A DNA stretch of 39,976 nucleotides. Source: an uncultured Bacilli bacterium (GTDB taxonomy: Bacteria; Bacillota_I; Bacilli_A; RF39; UBA660). Each line of letters opens with the position of its first letter. The first letter of the stretch is position 1. Shown here piece after piece: positions 1 to 9,604 of the stretch. The notes below the pieces were generated by a model. The model worked only from the letters and a program-made list of their open reading frames with translations, did no database searches and was not told the DNA's origin. The translations under genes were made by a program, and so were the position numbers. The DNA is taken from assembly GCA_947629235.1 (NCBI GenBank), contig CANRCX010000013.1, positions 1 through 39,976 on the forward strand, given 5' to 3'.

Positions 1-31
1 TCGTTCGCCCTTGACTTACTTCTAAGACTTA

Positions 32-58
32 TTTCCCATTAGTATATATAGTGGGAAT
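32..58 (+). terminator. Possible hairpin/terminator at left edge (TTTCCCAT...GTGGGAA followed by short T-tract)
   Basis: Inverted repeat TTCCCAT/GTGGGAA followed by TTTCT; upstream gene is outside the window. Confidence 0.35.
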
Positions 59-91
59 TTCTAACAATAATCAATAGATATAATCAAATTA

Positions 92-120
92 TTGCATATT
101 TTTTGCGATTATGGTATATT
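92..120 (+). promoter_or_regulatory. sigma70-type promoter of short RNA 1
   Basis: TTGCAT (92-97), 17-bp spacer, TATATT (115-120), with TGG directly before the -10 (extended -10, TGnTATATT). Confidence 0.7.
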
Positions 121-126
121 ATAAGT

Positions 127-194
127 ATGAATGGCGATGGTGTATCTTCGGATCCCATCTGAGCAAGTTGGATGCGTCTAGCTTGCTTTTTTTT
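127..194 (+). ncRNA. Candidate short structured RNA (about 68 nt) with two hairpins
   Basis: Hairpin GATGG..ATC-TTCG-GAT..CCATC (136-159, UUCG loop), then terminator stem AGCAAGTTGGA-TGCG-TCTAGCTTGCT (162-187, 11 bp including G-U pairs) and T8; promoter directly upstream; no plausible long ORF. Confidence 0.65.
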
Positions 195-300
195 AAACTA
201 ATTGTAATTTTTGCTATTGCCTTCAATCATAAAAGTTGTAAATAACTACACTACATGCACCAGATTGATAAAACTCAAAAAAATATGTAAATTGAATATA

Positions 301-333
301 AAAACTACTTTTAAAAAAAATGAAAGTAGTTTT
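301..333. terminator. Bidirectional intrinsic terminator
   Basis: AAAACTACTTT (301-311) / AAAGTAGTTTT (323-333), downstream of the minus-strand ORF ending at 360. Confidence 0.6.
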
Positions 334-359
334 ATTTTGACAATTAATCTATAAGAGTT

Positions 360-698
360 TTATTTAAATAATGTTAATTTTCTAGCATAGCGATCAAATT
401 CTTCTCCAAGATCTAGTCTTGTTCCAATATTTCCTTTAAAAGTAATTTTATTTGTTTTTTTCCAATTAGAGATTAATTCATCAATTGTTATTTCAAATTC
501 AGGACTTAAATTTCTATCAAATATTTTAGAACTTAATCCAACTAATATATTTTCATTTGTTACTCTATATTCTCGTATTTCTGCTAAAGTATTAGGATTA
601 GCATACATTTCTAATATTGTTCCAATTTTATAAGGAAATTCAATAGAATATTTATTGTTATTTATAAACTCTGTTTTAGAATCTCTATCATTAATCAT
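360..698 (-). CDS. Hypothetical protein (112 aa)
   Basis: Complete ORF with SD-like AAGGAGA upstream. Confidence 0.7.
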   Translation of the reverse strand: MINDRDSKTEFINNNKYSIEFPYKIGTILEMYANPNTLAEIREYRVTNENILVGLSSKIFDRNLSPEFEITIDELISNWKKTNKITFKGNIGTRLDLGEEFDRYARKLTLFK

Positions 699-806
699 AT
701 ATCTTCTCCTTTATAACTACATTATATCATATATTAATAAATGTGTTCAAGTTTTAAAATACTAGAAAATATGATATACTTTTTTGTAAGGAGATGAATA
801 TTAAAA

Positions 807-1115
807 GTGAAACCATTATATCGAGTAACATATAATAATAAAGGAATATATAATGAATTAAAAAAAGCAGTAACTAAAGATATTTGGTTACACTTACTCT
901 CTTTAAAAGAAATTAATTGGTTACCAAAACCACCAACATATGCTTCTGAAAATAAATCTTATTTCACACAAAAAGGTTTTGAAAGATTTAAGAAAGAAAC
1001 ATTACCTATAATATATCAATATTTAGATAAAAATAATATTAAAGTTGAAACATTTGAAAAAGTTGAAAATATTATATATTTTGATGAGTACCAAGTAGTT
1101 ATTGAAAATAAATAA
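807..1115 (+). CDS. Hypothetical protein (102 aa), GTG start
   Basis: SD AAGGAGATGAA upstream of GTG at 807. Confidence 0.65.
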   Translation: MKPLYRVTYNNKGIYNELKKAVTKDIWLHLLSLKEINWLPKPPTYASENKSYFTQKGFERFKKETLPIIYQYLDKNNIKVETFEKVENIIYFDEYQVVIENK

Positions 1116-1134
1116 AAATTAAGTGAGGCTAATT

Positions 1135-1707
1135 ATGAAAATAGTTGAAGTTGGTATAAAATTAAGTAAAGATTATAGTTTTTATGAGAATCTTTTAAAA
1201 AATAATGGACTAAATAATGATTTTAATGTTAAAACACATGATATTTATTATACTAATAAAAATTTAGATAATTTAAGCGAAAATGAAATGAAAAATTCTT
1301 GTATTAGATTAAGAAGTTGTAATGATAGTTCATTTAAAGTTCAAAATAATTTGATAAAAGAATTAAATATAAATGAAGTTCCTTTAGATAAATTAACTGA
1401 TTTTGAAAAAAGATTATATGAACTTGGATATAAAAAAATATTTGATACTCTTAAATATGATCATCATTATTATAAAGATGGTATGAATAGTAAAGTTCAA
1501 TTACAAGAAATTGAAGATATTGGATTACTAGTTTATTATGATAATTCAATTTATTATGAATTACCATTAGAAGAACAAAGAAAGAGTTTAATTGATGAAT
1601 TAAAATCATATGGATTTGATGAAATTAACTATAATACATTAGGATTAGATAAACTAAGAACTTTATATTATAAAAAAGAATGTTATAGTAAAAATCAAAA
1701 TGGATAA
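1135..1707 (+). CDS. CYTH-like (CyaB/triphosphatase-type) domain protein
   Basis: N-terminal VEVGIKL, central CIRLR, alternating charged strands, then KVQLQEIEDIG; resembles the CYTH layout. Start likely at ATGAAAATA (1135) rather than 1123. Confidence 0.5.
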   Translation: MKIVEVGIKLSKDYSFYENLLKNNGLNNDFNVKTHDIYYTNKNLDNLSENEMKNSCIRLRSCNDSSFKVQNNLIKELNINEVPLDKLTDFEKRLYELGYKKIFDTLKYDHHYYKDGMNSKVQLQEIEDIGLLVYYDNSIYYELPLEEQRKSLIDELKSYGFDEINYNTLGLDKLRTLYYKKECYSKNQNG

Positions 1708-1912
1708 CTAAAAGAATTAAATGAAAATACTACTTTTAAAAGCAGTAAATTGATGTAGATATAATGAATAACTATAAAATAATTCTTAACGAAATTAAAG
1801 AAACAATAAAAAGGGAGATAAAATCTTTTTAGAAAAAGTTTTAAAAAGATAAATATCTGATATGATTTTAACAATCTGAAGAATAAAATATTAACATAAA
1901 TGGAGAATAAAC

Positions 1913-2476
1913 ATGATAATTAAAAAAACATTAAATGATTATAATACTTTTGATATTGATTTAATAAAAGATAATAAAATATTATCTATTTATCAAAGTG
2001 GAGATGATATAAATTTTTCTTGTAAATTTGATAATAATTCTAAAATATCAAATATTGATTTTAGTATTTCAAATGAAGATAATATATATTATATTTTTAA
2101 TAAACTTTATGAAAATATAATTAATGGTAATGTATTAGATGAAAATATTAATCTAAACGAAGTTAAAAAAAGAATAGAATTTCAAAAAAATATGTCATAT
2201 TATAATTCTTTAGTAAAAGATAACATTATTACAATTTTAAGCGATGCTTATCCAATAAGTTCTCCAAATATATTAAAAATTAATAAAAATGATAATGAAA
2301 TTATTTTATCATTTTATAAAATAGGAAATGAATATCCAAAGTCCCCCTACTATATTCCAATTAATATTCGTCAATCTGGATCTAGAATATATGAATTTTG
2401 TATTCCATTTAAAACAGTTTTTGATGAACTACAAAATATTGAAGATAAAAATATGAAAATGATTAAAACAATATAA
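1913..2476 (+). CDS. Hypothetical protein (187 aa)
   Basis: Complete ORF with GGAGAA SD upstream. Confidence 0.65.
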   Translation: MIIKKTLNDYNTFDIDLIKDNKILSIYQSGDDINFSCKFDNNSKISNIDFSISNEDNIYYIFNKLYENIINGNVLDENINLNEVKKRIEFQKNMSYYNSLVKDNIITILSDAYPISSPNILKINKNDNEIILSFYKIGNEYPKSPYYIPINIRQSGSRIYEFCIPFKTVFDELQNIEDKNMKMIKTI

Positions 2477-2500
2477 AAAGCTAACTTTTATTAGCTTTTT
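2475..2500. terminator. Bidirectional intrinsic terminator
   Basis: AAAAAGCTAA-CTTTTA-TTAGCTTTTT between convergent genes. Confidence 0.8.
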
Positions 2501-3368
2501 AAAATAAAATATCAAATATATATTTAAAATCTATCATTTCAATTAATCCAAAATATTTAATTATTGGTTTTGAATAATTATTATTTGGATCATTATCAAA
2601 TTTATGTACTACTTTTGGAAATTTTAATCCCCATTCATTAAAATTATTTACAGCATCATTAATAATTTTATCACTAACATCTTCATTTATATTATCATAA
2701 ATAAATACTTTACTATCAGTTAATTTAAAATCTTTAAATCCCATTTCTTTTAAAACTGTTTCTAAATCTTTATTTTCTTCAAAAGAATGTTTTACTGAAC
2801 TAAATTGAAACCATCCATAATCATTAAAGTTAAAAAATGAAGAATAAAAATTTTTACTAGTTGAATTTTCTTTTCCTAATTTTAAATAATCCACTCCATT
2901 TTTATAATTATCTCCTACATTTACAACAGCATAGTTTACTATATCATATAATTGATTTACTTTATCTTCTTCACCATAATATTTCCAATATGCAACAGCA
3001 AAATCATTTACTAATTGTTCTTCATCAGCAATATCGATATCTACTCCATCATTATAATATAATAATCCATGACCTAATTCATGTATTACATTATACCATT
3101 GAAAATATAACAAGAATCTTTCTTCTGTATTATCTTTTCCCATAGCAGTTTCTACATTTTTTTGATCTTCTATAGTACCCTTATTATATAACCCAGTTGT
3201 AACAGAATAATATTTTGGAGAAACAAAGAATGCAGCTATTACAATAAATAATATTGCTAGTCCTATTATTTCTTTTGAAATTTCATATTTTCCAATTTTT
3301 ATTTTCTTACTTTTCTTCTCATTTTTCTTATTATTTTTTTGAGTATTCTTTTTATTTTGTTTTTCCAT
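2499..3368 (-). CDS. Membrane-anchored zincin-like protein with HELGH motif
   Basis: Lys-rich N-terminus, TM segment IIGLAILFIVIAAFFV, then VIHELGHGLLYYND and EEQLVNDFAVAYW (ImmA/IrrE-like spacing). Start likely MEKQNKK, ORF track opens at 3413. Confidence 0.6.
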   Translation of the reverse strand: MEKQNKKNTQKNNKKNEKKSKKIKIGKYEISKEIIGLAILFIVIAAFFVSPKYYSVTTGLYNKGTIEDQKNVETAMGKDNTEERFLLYFQWYNVIHELGHGLLYYNDGVDIDIADEEQLVNDFAVAYWKYYGEEDKVNQLYDIVNYAVVNVGDNYKNGVDYLKLGKENSTSKNFYSSFFNFNDYGWFQFSSVKHSFEENKDLETVLKEMGFKDFKLTDSKVFIYDNINEDVSDKIINDAVNNFNEWGLKFPKVVHKFDNDPNNNYSKPIIKYFGLIEMIDFKYIFDILF

Positions 3369-3502
3369 ATTATACACTTCCTTTTTATCTTTTATCATTA
3401 ATGATTTTATCATATAATTAAATTCTTTTAAATAATTATTTTAAATTTATAAATGTAAAATAATTTATGTTATAATAAATTTATAAATTAAGAGGTGATA
3501 TT

Positions 3503-4084
3503 ATAAAATTTTATTTAGAAGAACCAACATTAGAAAGAAAAAATGATGTTATTGATTATTTAAATGAATTTAAAAATAATAATTCATCACCAAATGGATC
3601 TAGTATATTTGAAAATATATTATATGGCGAAAGTTATGAAGAATGTCTTAAAAAAATAAAAAAATTAAATAATATTGAATATGCTAAAAGTATTAATAGA
3701 CTTCCATCAAAAACATATTTTTTTGTTAGAAAAGATGATAATAAAATTATTGGTATGATTAATATACGTTTTAATTTTAATGAAAATATTAATAAATTTA
3801 ATAGTCATATTGGTTATGGAATTAGACCTACAGAAAGAAGAAAAGGATATAATAAAATTAATTTATATTTAGGACTTATGAAAGCTAAAGAATTAGGGCT
3901 TAAAAAAGTTAAGTTAAATTGTGAAAATGATAATATAGGAAGTATTAAAACAATTATAGCACTTGGTGGTATATTAAAACTAAGTGAAATAGATCCAAGT
4001 GATAATATATTAACTAATGTTTATTATATTGATGTTGATAATTCATTAAAGAAATATGAAAATATTTATAAAAAATACATATAA
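3503..4084 (+). CDS. GNAT family acetyltransferase with apparent non-canonical ATA/ATT start
   Basis: Frame stays open upstream of the 3755 ATG; translation (M)KFYLEEPTLERKNDVIDYLNEF...YGIRPTERRKGYNKINLYLGLMKAKELGLKKVKLNCENDNIGSIKTI is GNAT-like; SD AAGAGGTGAT at 3490-3499; no in-frame ATG/GTG/TTG seen close to the SD, except TTA/ATT/ATA-type codons. Confidence 0.7.
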   Translation: MKFYLEEPTLERKNDVIDYLNEFKNNNSSPNGSSIFENILYGESYEECLKKIKKLNNIEYAKSINRLPSKTYFFVRKDDNKIIGMINIRFNFNENINKFNSHIGYGIRPTERRKGYNKINLYLGLMKAKELGLKKVKLNCENDNIGSIKTIIALGGILKLSEIDPSDNILTNVYYIDVDNSLKKYENIYKKYI

Positions 4085-4110
4085 AAACTACTTTTTAATA
4101 AAGTAGTTTT
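4084..4110. terminator. Bidirectional intrinsic terminator
   Basis: AAAACTACTTT-TTAAT-AAAGTAGTTTT between convergent genes; same stem sequence as at 301-333. Confidence 0.8.
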
Positions 4111-4113
4111 ATA

Positions 4114-4980
4114 TTATAATCTTCTTTTCATTTTTCTAACTGTTTCTTTTTTATCTTCTAAAAATGCATTATTAATTTCATCTGTTAATACATAATTTTC
4201 ATTATCAATATTAATACCTAATAAAGAATATAAATCATAATTATTATATTTATTTAATGATGATTTAATTAATTTATCAAACATACCAAATCCATATTTA
4301 TCAAGACTATTTCTTAATTTACTTATTTCATTATATATTTCTGGATCCATAGATTGCATTAAGAATCCACTTTGTATAACATAATTTTCTTTCTTAGGTG
4401 CATATACTATATGATTTGAAATATTATCATTATTTTTAGTAATTTTTTCTACTCTACATGTATCATTAATTACTCTTGTTCTTGTTATTTCTTCATAATT
4501 ATATGTATCATCAGATTTATTATATTTTCCATATTCACTATAATGTAAAATATTAGCATCTATAAAATGATAATTATGATTTCTTATATCATTTGATCCA
4601 TCTGGATTAATTTCAAAAACTTCATGTTTTTTATCATTTACTAAATCTAATGAAAATATTTTTCCATATGGTTTAACCATCATTTCATAAACTTTATTAT
4701 CTTTTAAATATTTTAATTTAACAATAACCATTTCATCATTAAGATTAGAAAAATACATACTTCCATTTAAATTATTTTCATTATCATTAAAATCTATTAC
4801 ATTATTTTCTGTATTATAATTTGCAGTAATTTCTTTATTATTTTTTATAAAATTAATACTTATATTTGAATTATTATTTACTAACTCTCCAACTTTTTGA
4901 TTATTAGAATCATATATTTCATCTTGAACTAAATTTAAACCAAATACTTTTAAAAAACTTTCAATATTACTTTCTTTCAT
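4114..4980 (-). CDS. Hypothetical protein (288 aa)
   Basis: Complete ORF with AGGAGG-like SD. Confidence 0.7.
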   Translation of the reverse strand: MKESNIESFLKVFGLNLVQDEIYDSNNQKVGELVNNNSNISINFIKNNKEITANYNTENNVIDFNDNENNLNGSMYFSNLNDEMVIVKLKYLKDNKVYEMMVKPYGKIFSLDLVNDKKHEVFEINPDGSNDIRNHNYHFIDANILHYSEYGKYNKSDDTYNYEEITRTRVINDTCRVEKITKNNDNISNHIVYAPKKENYVIQSGFLMQSMDPEIYNEISKLRNSLDKYGFGMFDKLIKSSLNKYNNYDLYSLLGINIDNENYVLTDEINNAFLEDKKETVRKMKRRL

Positions 4981-5052
4981 ATAACCTCCTAAAGTAAAAA
5001 TATTATATTATAATTATTATTTCTTGTAAAGAAAAAGACACAAAATGTATCT

Positions 5053-6279
5053 TTATTTTCTAACTAAATGTACTACTACTCCATCTTTAAATACAGGTAA
5101 TAATTCACCTTGAATTAATGGTTTTGCATAATTGATATAATCTAAAGTCATATCATTATTTTTTTCATCTATCCATTCAAGTGGTATTTTCTTTTCAACA
5201 TTAGCAATATTATGAACATCATAAACATCTGTAGTACAAGAATATTTTTTACCTTTATTTCTTACTAATATTACCATCATACCTGTTTTTCCTTCATTTG
5301 CTGCTTCTACTGCTTTTTCACCAACCATTTGTGCTTCATTAATATCAGTTAATGATGCTAAGTGTGTAGCAGCTCTTTGAAGTGTTGAAAATTCTATTGC
5401 TCTTGTTTTAAGCCCTGTTTCTTTTGCAACTATATTTGCAAGAGTACTAGCAGAACCAGATAATTGTTTATGACCAAATGCATCTACTTTTTTATCACTA
5501 TCATTAAGTTCACATACAAATTTTCCATCTTTAGTTTGTATTCCTTCTGAAATAGCAATTACTATACTAGATTTCTTTTTCGCTAAATCTTTTACTTTAT
5601 CTAGAAATTTATCTAAATCAAATGTAATTTCTGGTAAATATATTGCATCTACTCCTTCACAATCACTATCTTTACATAAAGAAGCAGAAGCTGTTAACCA
5701 TCCAGCATGTCTTCCCATTATTTCTACTATACAAACTGTTGGTTTTGATACACCAAAAGATGAATTATCTCTAATTATTTCTTTTAAACTTGTAGCTATA
5801 TATTTACAAGCAGATCCATAACCAGGACAATGATCAGTAATTCCTAAATCATTATCAATTGTTTTAGGAACACCCATAAACACTTGTGTTTTATTATGTT
5901 TTTTTGCATAATCACTTAACATTTTAATAGTATCCATGGAATCATTTCCACCAATATAAAATAAAGCATCTATTTCATATTTATCTAATAATTCAAATAT
6001 TCTTTCATATACTTCTTCATTTTTCTCTACTACTGGTAATTTATATCTACAACTACCTAAAAATGCAGAAGGTGTTCTTTTTAATAATTCAAAGTTTTCT
6101 TGAGAACTAATATAATCATCTAAATCAATAATATTTTCTTCTAAGAAACCTTCTATTCCATGTACCATTCCATATACTTTTTCTACTCCAAGTTCTTTTG
6201 CTTTTTTATATACACCAGCTACACTTGAATTAATAACTGCTGTAGGACCACCTGATTGTCCAACTATGATGTTTTTCAT
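5053..6279 (-). CDS. Phosphofructokinase, PPi-dependent-type
   Basis: QSGGPTAVINSS, YIGGNDSMDT, PKTIDNDLGITDHCPGYGSA, MGRHAGW motifs; Asp in GGND and Lys in PKTIDND are the PPi-PFK signature residues. Confidence 0.88.
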   Translation of the reverse strand: MKNIIVGQSGGPTAVINSSVAGVYKKAKELGVEKVYGMVHGIEGFLEENIIDLDDYISSQENFELLKRTPSAFLGSCRYKLPVVEKNEEVYERIFELLDKYEIDALFYIGGNDSMDTIKMLSDYAKKHNKTQVFMGVPKTIDNDLGITDHCPGYGSACKYIATSLKEIIRDNSSFGVSKPTVCIVEIMGRHAGWLTASASLCKDSDCEGVDAIYLPEITFDLDKFLDKVKDLAKKKSSIVIAISEGIQTKDGKFVCELNDSDKKVDAFGHKQLSGSASTLANIVAKETGLKTRAIEFSTLQRAATHLASLTDINEAQMVGEKAVEAANEGKTGMMVILVRNKGKKYSCTTDVYDVHNIANVEKKIPLEWIDEKNNDMTLDYINYAKPLIQGELLPVFKDGVVVHLVRK

Positions 6280-6383
6280 ATATCCTCACTTTCTTTAGAC
6301 ATTATAGCATAAAAGATAAATGAGTACTATTAAATTTATATATTATTTTTGATTTATTAATATTTATATTATATAATGTTATA

Positions 6384-7028
6384 GTGATGTGTATGAAAAA
6401 ATTAGATTTTAAACCATTAAAATTATTAATATATTTAATATTATTTCAAATAACTATATATTTTTTTACAAAATTAATTCAAGGTACTCCACATATTATA
6501 GGTAGTACCCTAGATAATAAATTACCATTTATAAATATATTTATAATACCATATGTATTATGGTATTTAATGATTTTTATAGTTCCATATATCATATATA
6601 AAAAAGATAAAAATAAATTTACTGAGTATTTTATATGTTATTTTATTACAATAATTATTGCTAATTTTACTTATCTTATATATCCTAGTGTTATTATAAG
6701 ACCAAATATTGAAAACACAAGTTTATTAAATATAATTACTAATTTAGTTTATAGTGTAGATACTCCTGCTCTTAATTGTTTTCCATCTATTCATTGTGCT
6801 GTTAGTATGATGTTTATATTATACACTTCTACTACTAAAAATATTGATTTAAAATATAAAATTAGTATATTTATAATATCTATATTAATAATGTTATCTA
6901 CTCTACTTATAAAACAACATGTAATACTTGATTTAATATCAGGTGATATTCTAGCATTAATAGTATTTTTAATAATAAGAAATAATAAAAAAGTTACAAA
7001 TAAGTTTAAAAAATTGTTAAGAATTTGA
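6384..7028 (+). CDS. PAP2-superfamily membrane phosphatase
   Basis: Multiple TM segments; FPSIHCAVSMM and KQHVILDLISGDI match PAP2 motifs. Confidence 0.75.
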   Translation: MMCMKKLDFKPLKLLIYLILFQITIYFFTKLIQGTPHIIGSTLDNKLPFINIFIIPYVLWYLMIFIVPYIIYKKDKNKFTEYFICYFITIIIANFTYLIYPSVIIRPNIENTSLLNIITNLVYSVDTPALNCFPSIHCAVSMMFILYTSTTKNIDLKYKISIFIISILIMLSTLLIKQHVILDLISGDILALIVFLIIRNNKKVTNKFKKLLRI

Positions 7029-7038
7029 CAATTTTTTT
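7008..7038 (+). terminator. Intrinsic terminator at end of PAP2 gene
   Basis: AAAAAATTGT...ACAATTTTTTT. Confidence 0.55.
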
Positions 7039-7125
7039 ATTTTTTTAACACAAATATTTTATTTTAATTTATAATTAAGGTAGAAATAATAAATCTAGTT
7101 TAATTTAATATATTTTATTAAGGGA

Positions 7126-8088
7126 GTGGTAGTGGTGAAAAAACATATATTTATAGTTTTTATTATATTAACAATTGTTCTTATAATATATTTTTCTATG
7201 TTTAAACAAAAACCAACAGTTGAAAATTTAAGTGAAGGTATAGAAGTTACAAAAGAAGATTATATTTATAAAGATAAATTATTAGAACTTGGATATAATA
7301 TGAATGATATTACAACTATTCAAAAGAAAGTTAGTAATATATCTGCTAAGAAATTCTTACTATATAAAAAGTATGATAATTTAACTAAATTTATCTCTTC
7401 TCCATATTTTGATATTAGTAAAATAGAAAAATATGAAAATTATTATAAAAACAATCCTAATTATTCAACTGATCAAATTGTATTATATGTAGAAATTGGT
7501 CTTGATAATGAATTTTATACTAATATAAATGAAATAGATAATTATTTAGATGTTAAAGCTCTTGTTAATAAATATAATAAGTTACCTGATAATGTAGAGT
7601 TTGATGATTTAGTTACAATTGATAATAAATATACAAATGGTAAAACATTACAATTAAGAAGTATTGCATATGATAATTTAATTGATATGATTGAAGCTGC
7701 TAAAAGAGATAATATTGATTTAACTGTAATTTCTGCTTATAGAACTAGTGAATATCAAAACAATTTATTTAATAATTCAGTAAATAAGAATGGAATGAAT
7801 CATGCTTTATTATATTCTGCTAAAAGTGGTCATTCTGAACATCAATTAGGTCTTGCAGTAGATTTTAATAGTATTAATAATAGTTTTGATCAAACAGAAG
7901 AATTTAAATGGTTAAAAAATAATTCTTATAAATATGGATTTATATTAAGATATCCAAAAGAAAAAGAATTCATAACTGGTTATGGTTATGAACCTTGGCA
8001 TTATAGATATTTAGGTATAGATATAGCTACTAAAATATTTAAAGAAAATATTACTTATGAAGAATATTTAGTTAAATTTTCAAAATAG
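7126..8088 (+). CDS. VanY-type D-alanyl-D-alanine carboxypeptidase (peptidase M15B)
   Basis: N-terminal TM; SAYRTSEYQNNLF, SGHSEHQLGLAVDF, EPWHYRYLG motifs; GTG start region. Confidence 0.88.
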   Translation: MVVVKKHIFIVFIILTIVLIIYFSMFKQKPTVENLSEGIEVTKEDYIYKDKLLELGYNMNDITTIQKKVSNISAKKFLLYKKYDNLTKFISSPYFDISKIEKYENYYKNNPNYSTDQIVLYVEIGLDNEFYTNINEIDNYLDVKALVNKYNKLPDNVEFDDLVTIDNKYTNGKTLQLRSIAYDNLIDMIEAAKRDNIDLTVISAYRTSEYQNNLFNNSVNKNGMNHALLYSAKSGHSEHQLGLAVDFNSINNSFDQTEEFKWLKNNSYKYGFILRYPKEKEFITGYGYEPWHYRYLGIDIATKIFKENITYEEYLVKFSK

Positions 8089-8764
8089 TTGTATCAACAA
8101 ACATAAAATAATAGAATCCAAAAACTAATATACAAGAAATAGTAACTATTAATATAATAACTATTTCTTTTTTTATATTACTCATTTCTTTATATTCTTT
8201 TATATCATTTATTAATGATACATTTATTGTTTTATAAACATGTATTTTATATTCACTTTCATTATTTATATTAATTGTAATAATATTTTCACTTTTATTA
8301 AAATTACCATTACCAGATATACTAACATAAGCATTATCATTAGATAGTTCATAATTTATATCTAATTCTTCTTCATCATTAATATTTATATTATAATCAT
8401 GAATATCTTTATCAAAATTAATATTATAATTTTTAATAGTTAAATTTTTTAAATATGTTTTAGTATCTTTATTTTTTTTATAATTTTTAAATATATTTAT
8501 TTTATATTCACCATCTATATTAGATGATATTATTATTTCTTTTAAATCAGTATCTAACTCAACTAATCCACTTCCAACTATTATTTCATTTTTAGATGGG
8601 AATACTTTAATAGTAGCAGTATCTTTATTTGTATAATAATTATATACTCTTATATCCTTTTGAAAATTTGGTATTAAGTATTCTCCATTTATTTCAATAT
8701 TTTCTATAGCATAAACTTTAAATATACATATAAACATAAATATTATTAGTAATATCTTTTTCAT
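8072..8764 (-). CDS. Exported protein with cadherin-like beta-sandwich domains and C-terminal TM
   Basis: Signal-like MKKILLIIFMFICIFKVYA; LKNLTIKNYNINFDKDIHDYNININDEEELDI resembles the cadherin-like PF12733 pattern; C-terminal TM. Confidence 0.6.
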   Translation of the reverse strand: MKKILLIIFMFICIFKVYAIENIEINGEYLIPNFQKDIRVYNYYTNKDTATIKVFPSKNEIIVGSGLVELDTDLKEIIISSNIDGEYKINIFKNYKKNKDTKTYLKNLTIKNYNINFDKDIHDYNININDEEELDINYELSNDNAYVSISGNGNFNKSENIITININNESEYKIHVYKTINVSLINDIKEYKEMSNIKKEIVIILIVTISCILVFGFYYFMFVDTTILKI

Positions 8765-8823
8765 ATTTATATTATTTACTAAATATAAAAAGTAATACAA
8801 AAAAAAGAAGTAACTAGTACTTC

Positions 8824-9555
8824 TTAAATTGGTTCATTAGTTATCATCTTAGGATATAATTTACTACTACCTTCAACACTGAAAGTATATAATCCTAATA
8901 CTCTCCAGTTAGCTGTTGCACTACCATATTTTAAATAATTATTAACATTATCTCCTGATATTAAACAAACTTCTACTTTCATACCATTTGATATTAATCC
9001 ATCATTAGTTGCATTACAAGTACATGGTACAATGTTTCCAGCAGCATCCATTGTTTGACCTTTAAATTTACCACTTGCAAATCCTTCACATATTGCATCT
9101 ACTAATTTCTTTGAACCATCACTTGTTGTTTCATCACCAGAACCATTAAATTCACCTACAATACCAATGGTTTCTTTTCTTAAAATTACTTTATTGTAGT
9201 TCATTGATTCTTTACTTACTGGATCAATCATACATCCTTTGTTAGTTCTTCCTGTAGTACTATCAGTTGGAAGAGTACAATTATCATCATTTAATTGAGT
9301 ATCAACACTTAAGTAATTTGATTCAATTAATTCATATACATAAACTTCAACTTCTGATACTCCATTAAATATTTCTTCATTATTGCTTCCATATAATTCA
9401 GCAGCAGATACAATTTGATCAATCTTTTGAGTTTTTAATCTTTCATTAATACTGTTATTTACAGTTATAATACTTGGTATTAAAATAACACTTAATACTC
9501 CAATTATAGCGATAACTACAAGTAACTCTACTAATGTAAAACCTTTTTTCTTCAT
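8824..9555 (-). CDS. Prepilin-type N-terminal cleavage/methylation domain protein (pseudopilin/pilin)
   Basis: MKKKGFTLVELLVVIAIIGVLSVILIPSI. Confidence 0.88.
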   Translation of the reverse strand: MKKKGFTLVELLVVIAIIGVLSVILIPSIITVNNSINERLKTQKIDQIVSAAELYGSNNEEIFNGVSEVEVYVYELIESNYLSVDTQLNDDNCTLPTDSTTGRTNKGCMIDPVSKESMNYNKVILRKETIGIVGEFNGSGDETTSDGSKKLVDAICEGFASGKFKGQTMDAAGNIVPCTCNATNDGLISNGMKVEVCLISGDNVNNYLKYGSATANWRVLGLYTFSVEGSSKLYPKMITNEPI

Positions 9556-9604
9556 ATATATAACCTCTATTCTATAAACATTATAATAGAAATTAATAAT
9601 ATTT

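Noticed and set aside
127-194. Fluoride-riboswitch-like opening GGCGATGG in short RNA 1
   Set aside because: The following bases fold into a UUCG hairpin rather than the fluoride aptamer pseudoknot, and no downstream plus-strand crcB-like gene exists nearby
2861-3145. Plus-strand ORF of 94 aa
   Set aside because: Antisense to the zincin gene, biased Leu/His/Tyr composition, no SD
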